NCBI RefSeq assembly: GCF_029667115.1
Contig: NZ_JARUIU010000011.1
Span: 1-64,000 of the forward strand
Length of the DNA: 64,000 nt
Direction: 5' to 3'
Source of the DNA: Jeotgalibacillus sp. ET6
GTDB taxonomy: Bacteria > Bacillota > Bacilli > Bacillales > Jeotgalibacillaceae
Position numbers and translations under genes: made by a program. Numbering within the stretch: the stretch's first letter is position 1; each line of letters starts with the position of its first letter. Shown here piece after piece: positions 52,560-60,688 of the stretch. The notes beneath the pieces are model-generated. The model did not search any database and was not told the origin of the DNA. It was given only the letters and a program-made list of their open reading frames with translations.

Positions 52560-53978
52560 ATGAGTGTTAAAGTACCTAAAAATAACAATTATAAAGGAAT
52601 TATTACTACTAACTCAAATGATTTTAATGAGAAGAAAAACAAGTTAAAGGCTTTTAGCGAAGACTTGCCTAAACAAGGAGAGTTACCAAGTGTACCTTAT
52701 TCAGGTGGGCTATTTGGTTTATTTAATTACGATGTGACGGGGGGAGACTTAAATAGACTAACTGAAAGTATACAAAATAAGATGATCGCTCAGAATAAAG
52801 TTCTCGTTAGAACAATTCAAGAGTTTAATACTATTTATGATACGTTTACAGCACTAGATAAAGAATACTTACAAGGTATTTTGATCTCAGTAAAAGCAGC
52901 TGAAAAAGCAAATACAAAGGCGTTAGAAGGAGTAGAAGGTGTACATTTAAATAACATTAAGATTGAAGGAATTGTTAATCAACAAAAGCAGGTAATTGAG
53001 GTTTTGCAAAAATTTAAGTTGAAAATTGAAAAGATAGAACACTTGTCGGATGTAGATAGAATGTTTAATGTACTTTCAAAACTCCAAAGCAATCTTGATG
53101 TGGTCGAAGAAGAAGTTGAATTAACGGAAGAAGTGTTAACGAACTTGTCTGATGATATAAAATCATTAGTAGCGAAGTCTATATTTTTTCAAGAAGAAAT
53201 GAACCTTCTTAAAGAAATTTATAATGATCAAATTCAAACACTGAACAAACAAACTTCAGATCAACATGAAGGTTTGAGTAAAGTAGAATTAATAATCACA
53301 AATAACAGGAGTAACATCGAAAGCTTAAGTAAAGAAATTGCTTTTATAGGAGAGAAAATCAGTAATCTAAACAGCCTAATACTGAATGAGTTACAATCTT
53401 TAACTGAAAAAATTGATCAAAAGAACCTTGAGTTTATTTATAGATTTGATTCAATATCTAACGAAGTGTTAAAGTGCAAATCAGATTTCGAAAATGTTAT
53501 AAATGAACTTAGGTTGGTGACTAAACAACAAGAAAAAAATGTATTAAAAATAGAGAAATTAAGTAAGGAAAATTATGATGATTTTGTAACCTTGAATAAG
53601 AAAGTTTCTATTCATGTTGAGAAATTTAATGATGTAACACAACTTTTTCAAAACGATATTCAAACGCTAGATGATAAAATCGATCGAATAAGAAATGAGT
53701 TTGAGACGAAACACCATTCAACAGCTAATGAAGTCATTAAAAATAAGACTGATTTTGAAAATGCTATTGAGGATTTCAAAGTTATGTTTAAACAGCAAAA
53801 TGAAAGTATGTCTGCTGACTTTGAATCAAAGTTGTTAAAGGAAAAAGAACAGGTAAGAGAGCTTAATAAATTATTAAGGACACAAACAAAATCATTAAAA
53901 AATACTAAGCTTATTTCATATGTTAGTATTGCCTTCTCATGTATTCTAGGAACGTTAATAATAAGTGGTGTAATATGA
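52560..53978 (+). CDS. Long coiled-coil protein with C-terminal membrane anchor (island gene B)
   Basis: A 472 aa protein of unknown family. After a polar N-terminus and a Gly-rich patch (GGLFGLFNYDVTGGDL, about 49-64), residues from about 65 to 440 are almost wholly heptad-like and helix-forming. The last 20 or so residues (SYVSIAFSCILGTLIISGVI) are one hydrophobic segment, as in tail-anchored proteins. The layout suggests a membrane-tethered rod, perhaps a sensor or scaffold. AGGGAGTG precedes the ATG. The stop overlaps the start of gene C by 4 bp (ATGA), implying coupled translation. Confidence 0.72.
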   Translation: MSVKVPKNNNYKGIITTNSNDFNEKKNKLKAFSEDLPKQGELPSVPYSGGLFGLFNYDVTGGDLNRLTESIQNKMIAQNKVLVRTIQEFNTIYDTFTALDKEYLQGILISVKAAEKANTKALEGVEGVHLNNIKIEGIVNQQKQVIEVLQKFKLKIEKIEHLSDVDRMFNVLSKLQSNLDVVEEEVELTEEVLTNLSDDIKSLVAKSIFFQEEMNLLKEIYNDQIQTLNKQTSDQHEGLSKVELIITNNRSNIESLSKEIAFIGEKISNLNSLILNELQSLTEKIDQKNLEFIYRFDSISNEVLKCKSDFENVINELRLVTKQQEKNVLKIEKLSKENYDDFVTLNKKVSIHVEKFNDVTQLFQNDIQTLDDKIDRIRNEFETKHHSTANEVIKNKTDFENAIEDFKVMFKQQNESMSADFESKLLKEKEQVRELNKLLRTQTKSLKNTKLISYVSIAFSCILGTLIISGVI

Positions 53979-55090
53979 TGATTTCAGAAAATTATAAACA
54001 CCTGCTTGTTAAAGAGACTAAGCAATTAGATGTTTATTTAGGACGAAATACAGACTTTCAAAAACTAGTTCAAGAAATAACTGATGAACAAAATGATAAA
54101 GCTGCTTTAGAGCTAATCAAAAACTTAGGTATTTTAACAAAAAGAGAATCATTGCCTAAGATGGAGGAAAAGCAAGAAAAAATTGTTGAGATATTATATA
54201 AGTATCTAGGAGCTCAAAAGATTGATTGGCTTGTCCAGGATTTAAAAGATTCATCGTATGTTTCACTAGAAAACTTATTAGTTCAATTAGAAGATTTGAT
54301 AGGTCTCGAGAATGTAAAGCAACAAGTCCGTGATTTGATTGATTATAATAAAATACAACAGATGAGAGTAGATAATGGATTAAAAAAATCCAATAAGACT
54401 TATCATATCGCCTTCCTTGGGAATCCAGGGACAGCAAAAACTACAGTAGCACGCATTGTTGGAAGAATGTATAAAGCTATTGGTTTATTGAGTAAAGGTC
54501 ACTTTATTGAAGCTAGTAGGACTGACTTAATTGCTGAATATCAAGGACAGACAGCAATTAAGGTCAAAAGACTAATTAATCGTGCTAAAGGTGGGGTTCT
54601 GTTTATTGATGAAGCTTACAGCTTAACAGAGAATGATCATAGTGATAGTTACGGAAGAGAAAGCCTCACTGAATTAACAAAGGCACTTGAAGATTATCGT
54701 GATGACCTAGTAGTAATAGTGGCAGGGTATGCAGATTTAATGGAACAGTTTTTTCAATCCAATCCTGGATTAAAGTCTAGATTTAATACTTTTATTTCCT
54801 TTAATGATTATTCTTTAGAGGAGCTTGTTCAAATATTCAATTATAATTGTAAGCATAATGATTATATAGCTGAAAAGGAAGCTATTGAAAAAGTTCGTGA
54901 CTTGTTAAAAGTAAAGTTAGATGAAAAAAATGAACAATTTTCTAATGGGCGTCTAGTTCGAAATTTATTTGATGATATCACAATGAATCAAGCAAAACGG
55001 CTTTCAAAAATAAAAGAACGTATTGTTAAAGAAGAATTGATTCTATTGAAAAAAGAAGATGTTTCTCAAGGAACTGAAATCATAAAATAA
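53975..55090 (+). CDS. CbxX/EccA-type AAA+ ATPase (island gene C)
   Basis: A 371 aa protein. Residues 1-100 are helical and not recognised. The AAA+ module starts at about 103 with LEDLIGLENVKQQV, the CbxX/CfqX and SpoVK signature. Walker A is GNPGTAKTT (149-157), with Ala in place of the usual Gly before Lys. Walker B is VLFIDEA (208-214). GLKSRF holds a candidate arginine finger. Relatives are hexameric remodelling ATPases (rubisco activase CbbX, type VII secretion EccA). It probably powers or controls genes A and B. The start overlaps gene B by 4 bp. Confidence 0.85.
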   Translation: MMISENYKHLLVKETKQLDVYLGRNTDFQKLVQEITDEQNDKAALELIKNLGILTKRESLPKMEEKQEKIVEILYKYLGAQKIDWLVQDLKDSSYVSLENLLVQLEDLIGLENVKQQVRDLIDYNKIQQMRVDNGLKKSNKTYHIAFLGNPGTAKTTVARIVGRMYKAIGLLSKGHFIEASRTDLIAEYQGQTAIKVKRLINRAKGGVLFIDEAYSLTENDHSDSYGRESLTELTKALEDYRDDLVVIVAGYADLMEQFFQSNPGLKSRFNTFISFNDYSLEELVQIFNYNCKHNDYIAEKEAIEKVRDLLKVKLDEKNEQFSNGRLVRNLFDDITMNQAKRLSKIKERIVKEELILLKKEDVSQGTEIIK

Positions 55091-55414
55091 TTGGAACTTG
55101 CGATTCAGACTTTAAAACTGTCTTTGCATATAGCTGCGGATGTTTAAACATGGCGGTCGGAAGTATAGAGAGAAAATATACTGGAAACCACAGCAGAAAT
55201 AAAAATAGATTAACTTAACTAATGTCAGTCATCCCTTTAAAAGTAGTTAAACTTCTTTTATAAACATGGCTGACATTTTTTAAAAGGGAATGTAATACAT
55301 ATTAAAGCTCATATTTCATGTATCAAAACAAGTTTTTACAAAGAAAGAGTATACCGTGATGGAATGTATGCCTACTTACTTCTTGAAGAGTAAATTTAAA
55401 GGAGGATTTTATAA
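55091..55414. other. Gap between the three-gene operon and the Gabija-like pair
   Basis: No ORF of note. It contains the terminator at 55221-55281 and, after it, an AT-rich stretch that must hold the promoter for the next operon, though no clear -35/-10 pair was identified. Confidence 0.5.
55221..55281 (+). terminator. Terminator of the three-gene operon
   Basis: AATGTCAG (55221-55228) and CTGACATT (55270-55277) form the outer stem; AAAGTAGTT/AACTTCTTT forms an inner hairpin; a T-run follows. It separates the two island operons. Confidence 0.75.
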
Positions 55415-57385
55415 ATGTTAATTTCAGAACTTCACATAAGTAACTTTAGATCATTTGGTGCAGATATTCAGTCGGTTAAAATTGATAACTTAACAGCTCT
55501 AATAGGCTCAAATAGCTCAGGTAAAACTAGTATGATTTACGCTTTGTTAAGATTATTTGGTCAGAGAAATAATGATAGAACTCTGATTAAAACGGATTTT
55601 CATGTTTCTGAAGATGAAGATATATCTAATATCGAAGAAATAAATCTCAGTATAGAAGCAAAAATTTCATTTCCAGAATTAAATTTTCAAGAACCACAGG
55701 AAATTACAACTATACCTGAGTTTATAAAACAGTTGGTTGTAGATGAGGCTGGAAAAGAGCCGTATTTAAGAATACGTTTAGTTGGGAAATGGGTACAGGG
55801 TACTACTCCAGAAGGTGATATTGATCAAGAATTATTTTATGTAAAAGTACCTTACGGACATGAGGAACAAGATGCTTTAGTTAAGGTGCCAGTTCATCAT
55901 AAAAAGTTAATTCAAATGATGTATGTGCCTGCTATGAGAGATCCAGCTAATCAGTTGAAAAATGCTTCTGGGACAATACTTTGGCGTATTTTTGGTGGAA
56001 TTGAATGGCCGCAAAATATAAACCAAGATATAGAATCATTAACTAATCCAATTGAAGAGTTGTTTAGTGGTGTTGACGGAATTAAAAATGTACAAGAAAT
56101 CTTAAACATTCAATGGAATAAATATCATAAAGATCGAAGATATTCAAAAAGTCAATTGAAGTTTAATAGCAGTAGTTTGAATGATTTTTTAAAAAACGTC
56201 GAGATTTTGTTTAGTCCAGCTGTTCAAGGTAATTCTATGAGGGTTGATGGGTTGGGTGATGGTTTAAAATCATTATTTTATATAACATTAGTCTCTTCAC
56301 TGCTTGAAATTGAAAATAAACTAGATAAAGAAGATAAACCATTGTTGAATATATTAGCTATAGAAGAGCCCGAGAATCATATATCACAGCATTTATTAGG
56401 AAGAGTAGTTAGGAATTTAAAAGAAATATCTGACAGAGAAAATTCACAAGTTATATTATCTTCCCATAATTCGTCTATCATTGGAAAAATTGATCCCGAA
56501 TACATTAGACACGTGCAAATAAGCGATTCAAAGTCTCTGGTCCACAATATTTCACTTCCTGAAAAACATGCTGAAGCATTTACTTATATTAAAGAGGCGG
56601 TTAAATCTTATCCTGATTTGTACTTTTCAAAATTAGTGGTTTTAGGAGAAGGTGATAGTGAGGAGATTATATTGCCAAAGTTATTAAGTGCTTCTGATGT
56701 TTATCTTGACGATTTCAATATTTCAGTAGTGCCACTAGGTGGAAGACATGTTAACCATATGTGGAAGCTCCTAAATGATTTATCGATTCCTCATGTTACT
56801 TTGTTAGATTTAGACAGAGAGCGGAATGGAGGCGGTTGGGGAAGAATCAAATATGTATTAGAGCAACTTAACGAAAATAATAGATGTTCCGAGGATCTTA
56901 GAACAGTTTATAGAGGTGAAGAAGAAAGACATATTTATAGCTTAGAAGAAATTAAAGAATTTCATAATAGAGATGTAGAAGAATTAGAATCAATGAACAC
57001 ATGGATAACCAAATTAGAAGGAGAAGATATATATTTTTCATATCCATTAGATATAGATTTCTCTATGTTGAAAAATTTTCAAGAGAAATACCAAAACACG
57101 ATGACTAATGGACCGAGGATTCCAGCAGATGAACAATCCACAGAGTACCATAATAAATTGCAAGGCTCCATCCAAGCTTCTCTTAAAAATAAACTGGCTG
57201 TTGCCAAAACATATTCTTTTGAGGAAAAAAAGTTAATGATATGGTACAATTCATTATTTTTAGGTAGAGGGAAACCAAGTACACATATTGCTGCCTTGAA
57301 GGATGAAGAAGACACTACATTATTGGAGAATGCCCCCAAAGAACTATTAAGACTTTTAGATAAAATAAAAGAAAAATTAGATTGA
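55415..57385 (+). CDS. gajA: GajA-like OLD-family ATPase/Toprim nuclease
   Basis: A 656 aa protein with an N-terminal ABC-type ATPase: Walker A GSNSSGKTS (31-39), signature-like GLGDGLKSL (279-287), Walker B EEPENH (317-322) and H-loop SSHN (349-352). The Toprim nuclease follows with GEGDSEE (411-417) and LLDLDRE (463-469). Class 2 OLD proteins paired with UvrD helicases form Gabija, an anti-phage system in which GajA nicks DNA and is released by NTP depletion. It is longer than the 578 aa reference GajA from memory. AGGAGG precedes the ATG. It lies 14 bp from the helicase gene. Confidence 0.87.
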   Translation: MLISELHISNFRSFGADIQSVKIDNLTALIGSNSSGKTSMIYALLRLFGQRNNDRTLIKTDFHVSEDEDISNIEEINLSIEAKISFPELNFQEPQEITTIPEFIKQLVVDEAGKEPYLRIRLVGKWVQGTTPEGDIDQELFYVKVPYGHEEQDALVKVPVHHKKLIQMMYVPAMRDPANQLKNASGTILWRIFGGIEWPQNINQDIESLTNPIEELFSGVDGIKNVQEILNIQWNKYHKDRRYSKSQLKFNSSSLNDFLKNVEILFSPAVQGNSMRVDGLGDGLKSLFYITLVSSLLEIENKLDKEDKPLLNILAIEEPENHISQHLLGRVVRNLKEISDRENSQVILSSHNSSIIGKIDPEYIRHVQISDSKSLVHNISLPEKHAEAFTYIKEAVKSYPDLYFSKLVVLGEGDSEEIILPKLLSASDVYLDDFNISVVPLGGRHVNHMWKLLNDLSIPHVTLLDLDRERNGGGWGRIKYVLEQLNENNRCSEDLRTVYRGEEERHIYSLEEIKEFHNRDVEELESMNTWITKLEGEDIYFSYPLDIDFSMLKNFQEKYQNTMTNGPRIPADEQSTEYHNKLQGSIQASLKNKLAVAKTYSFEEKKLMIWYNSLFLGRGKPSTHIAALKDEEDTTLLENAPKELLRLLDKIKEKLD

Positions 57386-57399
57386 ACAGGGGGGGAATG

Positions 57400-59325
57400 A
57401 TGAAAAATAAAGTATCTGAGCAAGATTGGAAGCCATCAGATAACATAGGATTAGAGGATGATGCATTAGCTTCAATAAAAGAGCCTAATAATGTTTCAAT
57501 TGTTGCTGGACCGGGAGCTGGGAAAACTGAGCTTTTAGCTCATAAGGTTGGATACCTAATTGAAACGGGAGTATGTAAATATCCAAAAAAAATTTTAGCT
57601 ATAAGTTTTAAGGTGGATGCTGCCAAAAACCTTCAAGATCGTGTTGAAAAGAGATACGGTAAAGACGTTTCAAACAGATTTGAGTCCAAAACATTCGACT
57701 CTTTTGCAAAAGTGTTATTGGATCAATTTCACCATGCCTTATCTGAAGAATATAAACCAGCAAAACAATATGAGATTATTAATAATGAAAGATTAATAGA
57801 TGATATTATTAAAGGGTATATTACTGATACAAATGTATATTATCCGTCATGGCAACAGGAGTATAATCTTTCAAGAGTTAATAAACTATTGAAAGAAACA
57901 AGACTTCCTTTATCAACTTTTGATAATGATTTGTATGATTGGATTAATAAGAGATTATGGAATGTATTATTAAAAGGAAAGAACAATTTAAATAGTTCAT
58001 TGACCTTTCACATGATATCAATTTTAGTAGAATATTTATTAAGAGATAACCCACTAATTGTTAAATCTCTACATGCTACATATAGTCATGTATTTTTGGA
58101 TGAATTTCAGGATACGACATATATTCAATATGATTTGTTAAAAACAGCTTTTTTAGATTCACAATCTACTGTTACAACCGTAGGTGATAATAAACAACGA
58201 ATAATGGGTTGGGCCGGGGCACTAACAAATGCTTTTGAAATTTTTAATAAAGATTTTAATGCAACTCAGTTCTCATTGTTAAATAATTACAGAGCCGCTC
58301 CTAGATTAATCTATATTCAGAATTTATTTTCTAAAACACTAAATAATGCTTCGGTTGAAGCAATTCCAGCGGGAGAGTCAAGCGCAGTAGATGGAGTCTG
58401 TGAAATATGGACATTTCAAAATCATAAGAATGAAGCAAATATTTTAGCGGGAAAAATAAAAGAATGGATGGATTCTGAATATTTAATGCCAAGAGATTTC
58501 TGTATTATTGTTAAGCAACAGGAACATGTATATGCCGCGGAAATTACTCAAGCTCTTTCGAAGTTAAATATTGAGAGTAGAATCGAGAAAGAATTTCAGG
58601 ATTTATTAGCTGATGAATTAATTATACTATCCTTAAATTTTTTAAAATTGTGTGGAGAGGAAAAATTTCCGGATTTATGGTTAGAATTTACCGATACAGT
58701 TATTAAAATAAAATATACACGTTCTGACTTAGAAGATATAAACATATTGAACGTAGAAAAGGATTTATCAAAAACTTTAAAAACAATTACCGATACTTTT
58801 TCTAATGTTAATGAAGCAAATTTTGAGACAGAGTTTCAAAAAATATTAAACATGATAGTGGAATTTTTAGGTGAAGAGAATATTAAGGCAATCTATCCAA
58901 AATATAACCAAAAAAACTATATAGAAGATAGAATTGAAAGAATGATAAATAACCTAAACTATTATGAAGGTGCTTCGTTGATGGATCTAATTCAAGAATT
59001 TTATGGAGAATATAGCATTCCTATAATGACAATTCATAAAAGTAAAGGGTTGGAATATAGCACAGTTATATTTGTTGGTTTAGAAGATGCAGCATTTTGG
59101 AGTTTTAAAACTCAGAAAGAATCAGATAAGAATGCATTCTTTGTAGCTTTATCCCGTGCTAAGCAAAGAGTTATCTTTACTACTAGCAAAGAGCGGGAAA
59201 TTTTAAAATATGGGAAGCTTACCTATGTGACACAAGATGTTAAGGAAATATCAGAAGTACTAAAAATACTAGTTGATGCAAAAGTTCCTATAGTTAAAGA
59301 GATTGACCATACAATTGATAAATGA
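57400..59325 (+). CDS. gajB: GajB-like UvrD/PcrA-type helicase
   Basis: A 641 aa superfamily 1 helicase. Walker A is AGPGAGKT (36-43), motif II DEFQDTT (234-240), then GDNKQRIMGWAGA, LNNYRAAP, HKSKGLEYSTV and VALSRAKQR. It is the partner of the OLD nuclease. In Gabija GajB is thought to sense DNA ends and aid activation. It is longer than the roughly 494 aa reference GajB, so this is a variant or sister type. The ATG at 57400 follows GGGGGG; 57397 is an equally possible start. Confidence 0.85.
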   Translation: MKNKVSEQDWKPSDNIGLEDDALASIKEPNNVSIVAGPGAGKTELLAHKVGYLIETGVCKYPKKILAISFKVDAAKNLQDRVEKRYGKDVSNRFESKTFDSFAKVLLDQFHHALSEEYKPAKQYEIINNERLIDDIIKGYITDTNVYYPSWQQEYNLSRVNKLLKETRLPLSTFDNDLYDWINKRLWNVLLKGKNNLNSSLTFHMISILVEYLLRDNPLIVKSLHATYSHVFLDEFQDTTYIQYDLLKTAFLDSQSTVTTVGDNKQRIMGWAGALTNAFEIFNKDFNATQFSLLNNYRAAPRLIYIQNLFSKTLNNASVEAIPAGESSAVDGVCEIWTFQNHKNEANILAGKIKEWMDSEYLMPRDFCIIVKQQEHVYAAEITQALSKLNIESRIEKEFQDLLADELIILSLNFLKLCGEEKFPDLWLEFTDTVIKIKYTRSDLEDINILNVEKDLSKTLKTITDTFSNVNEANFETEFQKILNMIVEFLGEENIKAIYPKYNQKNYIEDRIERMINNLNYYEGASLMDLIQEFYGEYSIPIMTIHKSKGLEYSTVIFVGLEDAAFWSFKTQKESDKNAFFVALSRAKQRVIFTTSKEREILKYGKLTYVTQDVKEISEVLKILVDAKVPIVKEIDHTIDK

Positions 59326-59507
59326 TTTAAATGAAGTACAATATGAATTATATATTAAATAAAACAATACGATCTATTATCAAATAATATAGACGAGAGT
59401 TTTAAAGATCAACGCTAGTCTATTAATTCTTTTAAATTAACACAATGAACTGTAACTTAAAGCAATACACCACTACATCTCACGTTATTTTGTATTTTTA
59501 CTACCGT

Positions 59508-59555
59508 CAGGACTCCAGTCATGTGGAGTGTGTGGCATGGCTGGAACTCGTTTAA
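59508..59555 (+). pseudogene. Remnant of an rlmCD 3' end at the right island border
   Basis: The frame from 59508 reads [15 protein letters not shown] then [13 protein letters not shown] is identical to the C-terminus of the intact rlmCD 8.96 kb upstream, and the DNA matches at 25 of 29 bases. No further homology to rlmCD is visible upstream. It fits the right junction of an element that entered the 3' end of rlmCD, or a partial duplication. Confidence 0.75.
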
Positions 59556-59653
59556 CATTATTCTCCAGCCCAAGCTGGCATACATTAAAATCAGAAGTTT
59601 GATTAGTATACGATTGATGATATATGTAGCTAATTAAAAATAATCTATCTTTA

Positions 59654-59687
59654 AAGCATCCACTCAATATGGTGGATGTTTTTTTTG
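59654..59687 (+). terminator. Terminator after the rlmCD remnant
   Basis: CATCCAC (59657-59663) pairs with GTGGATG (59672-59678), then eight T. The gap 59326-59775 otherwise holds only the rlmCD remnant in AT-rich sequence. Confidence 0.88.
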
Positions 59688-59775
59688 TTAAATTCATGTA
59701 ACCGCACATACATAAATATGAAGGACCATAAATTACTTGGATGAGGCTTGCAGTATATTTCAGGAAGGTGATTTG

Positions 59776-60222
59776 TTGAAAAAGCTAAACCCTGAAAAGT
59801 TAACTGTTGAATTCAGTACTGGTGCAACGATGACTGAACCGGTAATAGGCCGCAAGTATACATTAACTCACTCAGACATTACTGCAGATCTTTTTCTCAC
59901 AATTGGTCTGCAGTTTGCTCTTGAAAAAGTAAATGCCATGAGAGATGAAGTGCTCGCAGAATGGAAGATGGGTAATGGATTTCCATTTCTATACGTATAT
60001 GTTTATGTTGATGGAGAATTTGATCCAGCAGTTACTGCTAGGCGGAATGCAATTTTCAGGCGGGAGATGCCTTTAGCTTTAGAGGCAATCAGGTATGGCG
60101 ATAGAAAATTCTTTGCGACGCATTCAGCATTAGACAGGGCACCAATTTGGATTCATTTTGATTCAACAAATCCACTGTATAACAAGTTTGAGAACTGGGG
60201 TACACCTGGTGATTATCAGTAA
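59776..60222 (+). CDS. Staygreen-family protein
   Basis: A 148 aa homologue of plant STAY-GREEN proteins. KLNPEKLTVEF, GRKYTLTHSDITADLFLTIG, RDEVLAEW and EAIRYGDR are family motifs. Plant members remove Mg from chlorophyll a; bacterial homologues in non-photosynthetic Bacillales have no settled role. I choose a TTG at 59776 after AGGAAGGTG; an upstream TTG at 59737 would add 13 residues. It stands just outside the right border of the island. Confidence 0.82.
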   Translation: MKKLNPEKLTVEFSTGATMTEPVIGRKYTLTHSDITADLFLTIGLQFALEKVNAMRDEVLAEWKMGNGFPFLYVYVYVDGEFDPAVTARRNAIFRREMPLALEAIRYGDRKFFATHSALDRAPIWIHFDSTNPLYNKFENWGTPGDYQ

Positions 60223-60458
60223 TTCGCTTTTGATCTCAATGGAGTTTATGACGAGTATTTTAGAAAGAAGATAATTTACAGTATCTATTTTTAGGATGTT
60301 CATTTTCATCTCCTTATGATGTGAATTAATTATGGTTGCTCAAAACTAATGATTGACCTGGTAGATCGTAAGAACTTTCATAATATATAATCTTTATTGA
60401 TTCATATTGTGTAAAAGTTCTTCCTTGTGTTAAAGTGTCAAAACAAACTTCATATGAA

Positions 60459-60531
60459 TTCCTTATATAACTATGGTGATATGGACCATAAGTCTCTACC
60501 TGGCAGCCTTAAATTGCCGGACTATAAGGAA
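60459..60531 (+). promoter_or_regulatory. Purine riboswitch, guanine class, upstream of nupG
   Basis: P1 is CCTTATA (60461-60467) with TATAAGG (60523-60529). GATATGG loop, CTACC junction and CCGGACTATAAGG are conserved. The base before 3' P1 (60522) is C, predicting guanine binding. The J2/3 junction reads AAGTCTCTACC, one T-to-C change from the usual form. Confidence 0.93.
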
Positions 60532-60546
60532 AGTCATTCTATACAT

Positions 60547-60598
60547 AAAAGTGTATGGGGCTTTCTTTATATATGGAGAAAGTCGCATACACTTTTTT
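60547..60598 (+). terminator. Riboswitch-controlled terminator of nupG
   Basis: AAAGTGTATG (60548-60557) pairs with CATACACTTT (60586-60595), with inner CTTTCT/GGAGAAAG pairing, then T-rich sequence. Together with the aptamer it accounts for most of the 60223-60688 gap. Confidence 0.87.
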
Positions 60599-60688
60599 AT
60601 TTTTTCCTAATAGTGGTCTGACATCATACGACTACATAGAAATATAAGCAATTATTGAAGTGAACACATCAATGGGAGGTATCTTGCT

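Noticed and set aside
50602-59736. Integrase, relaxase or transposase expected in a mobile island
   Set aside because: All large frames are assigned to other proteins and none shows recombinase motifs.
60427-60621. Open frame of 64 aa before nupG
   Set aside because: It covers the guanine riboswitch and its terminator, which fully explain the sequence.
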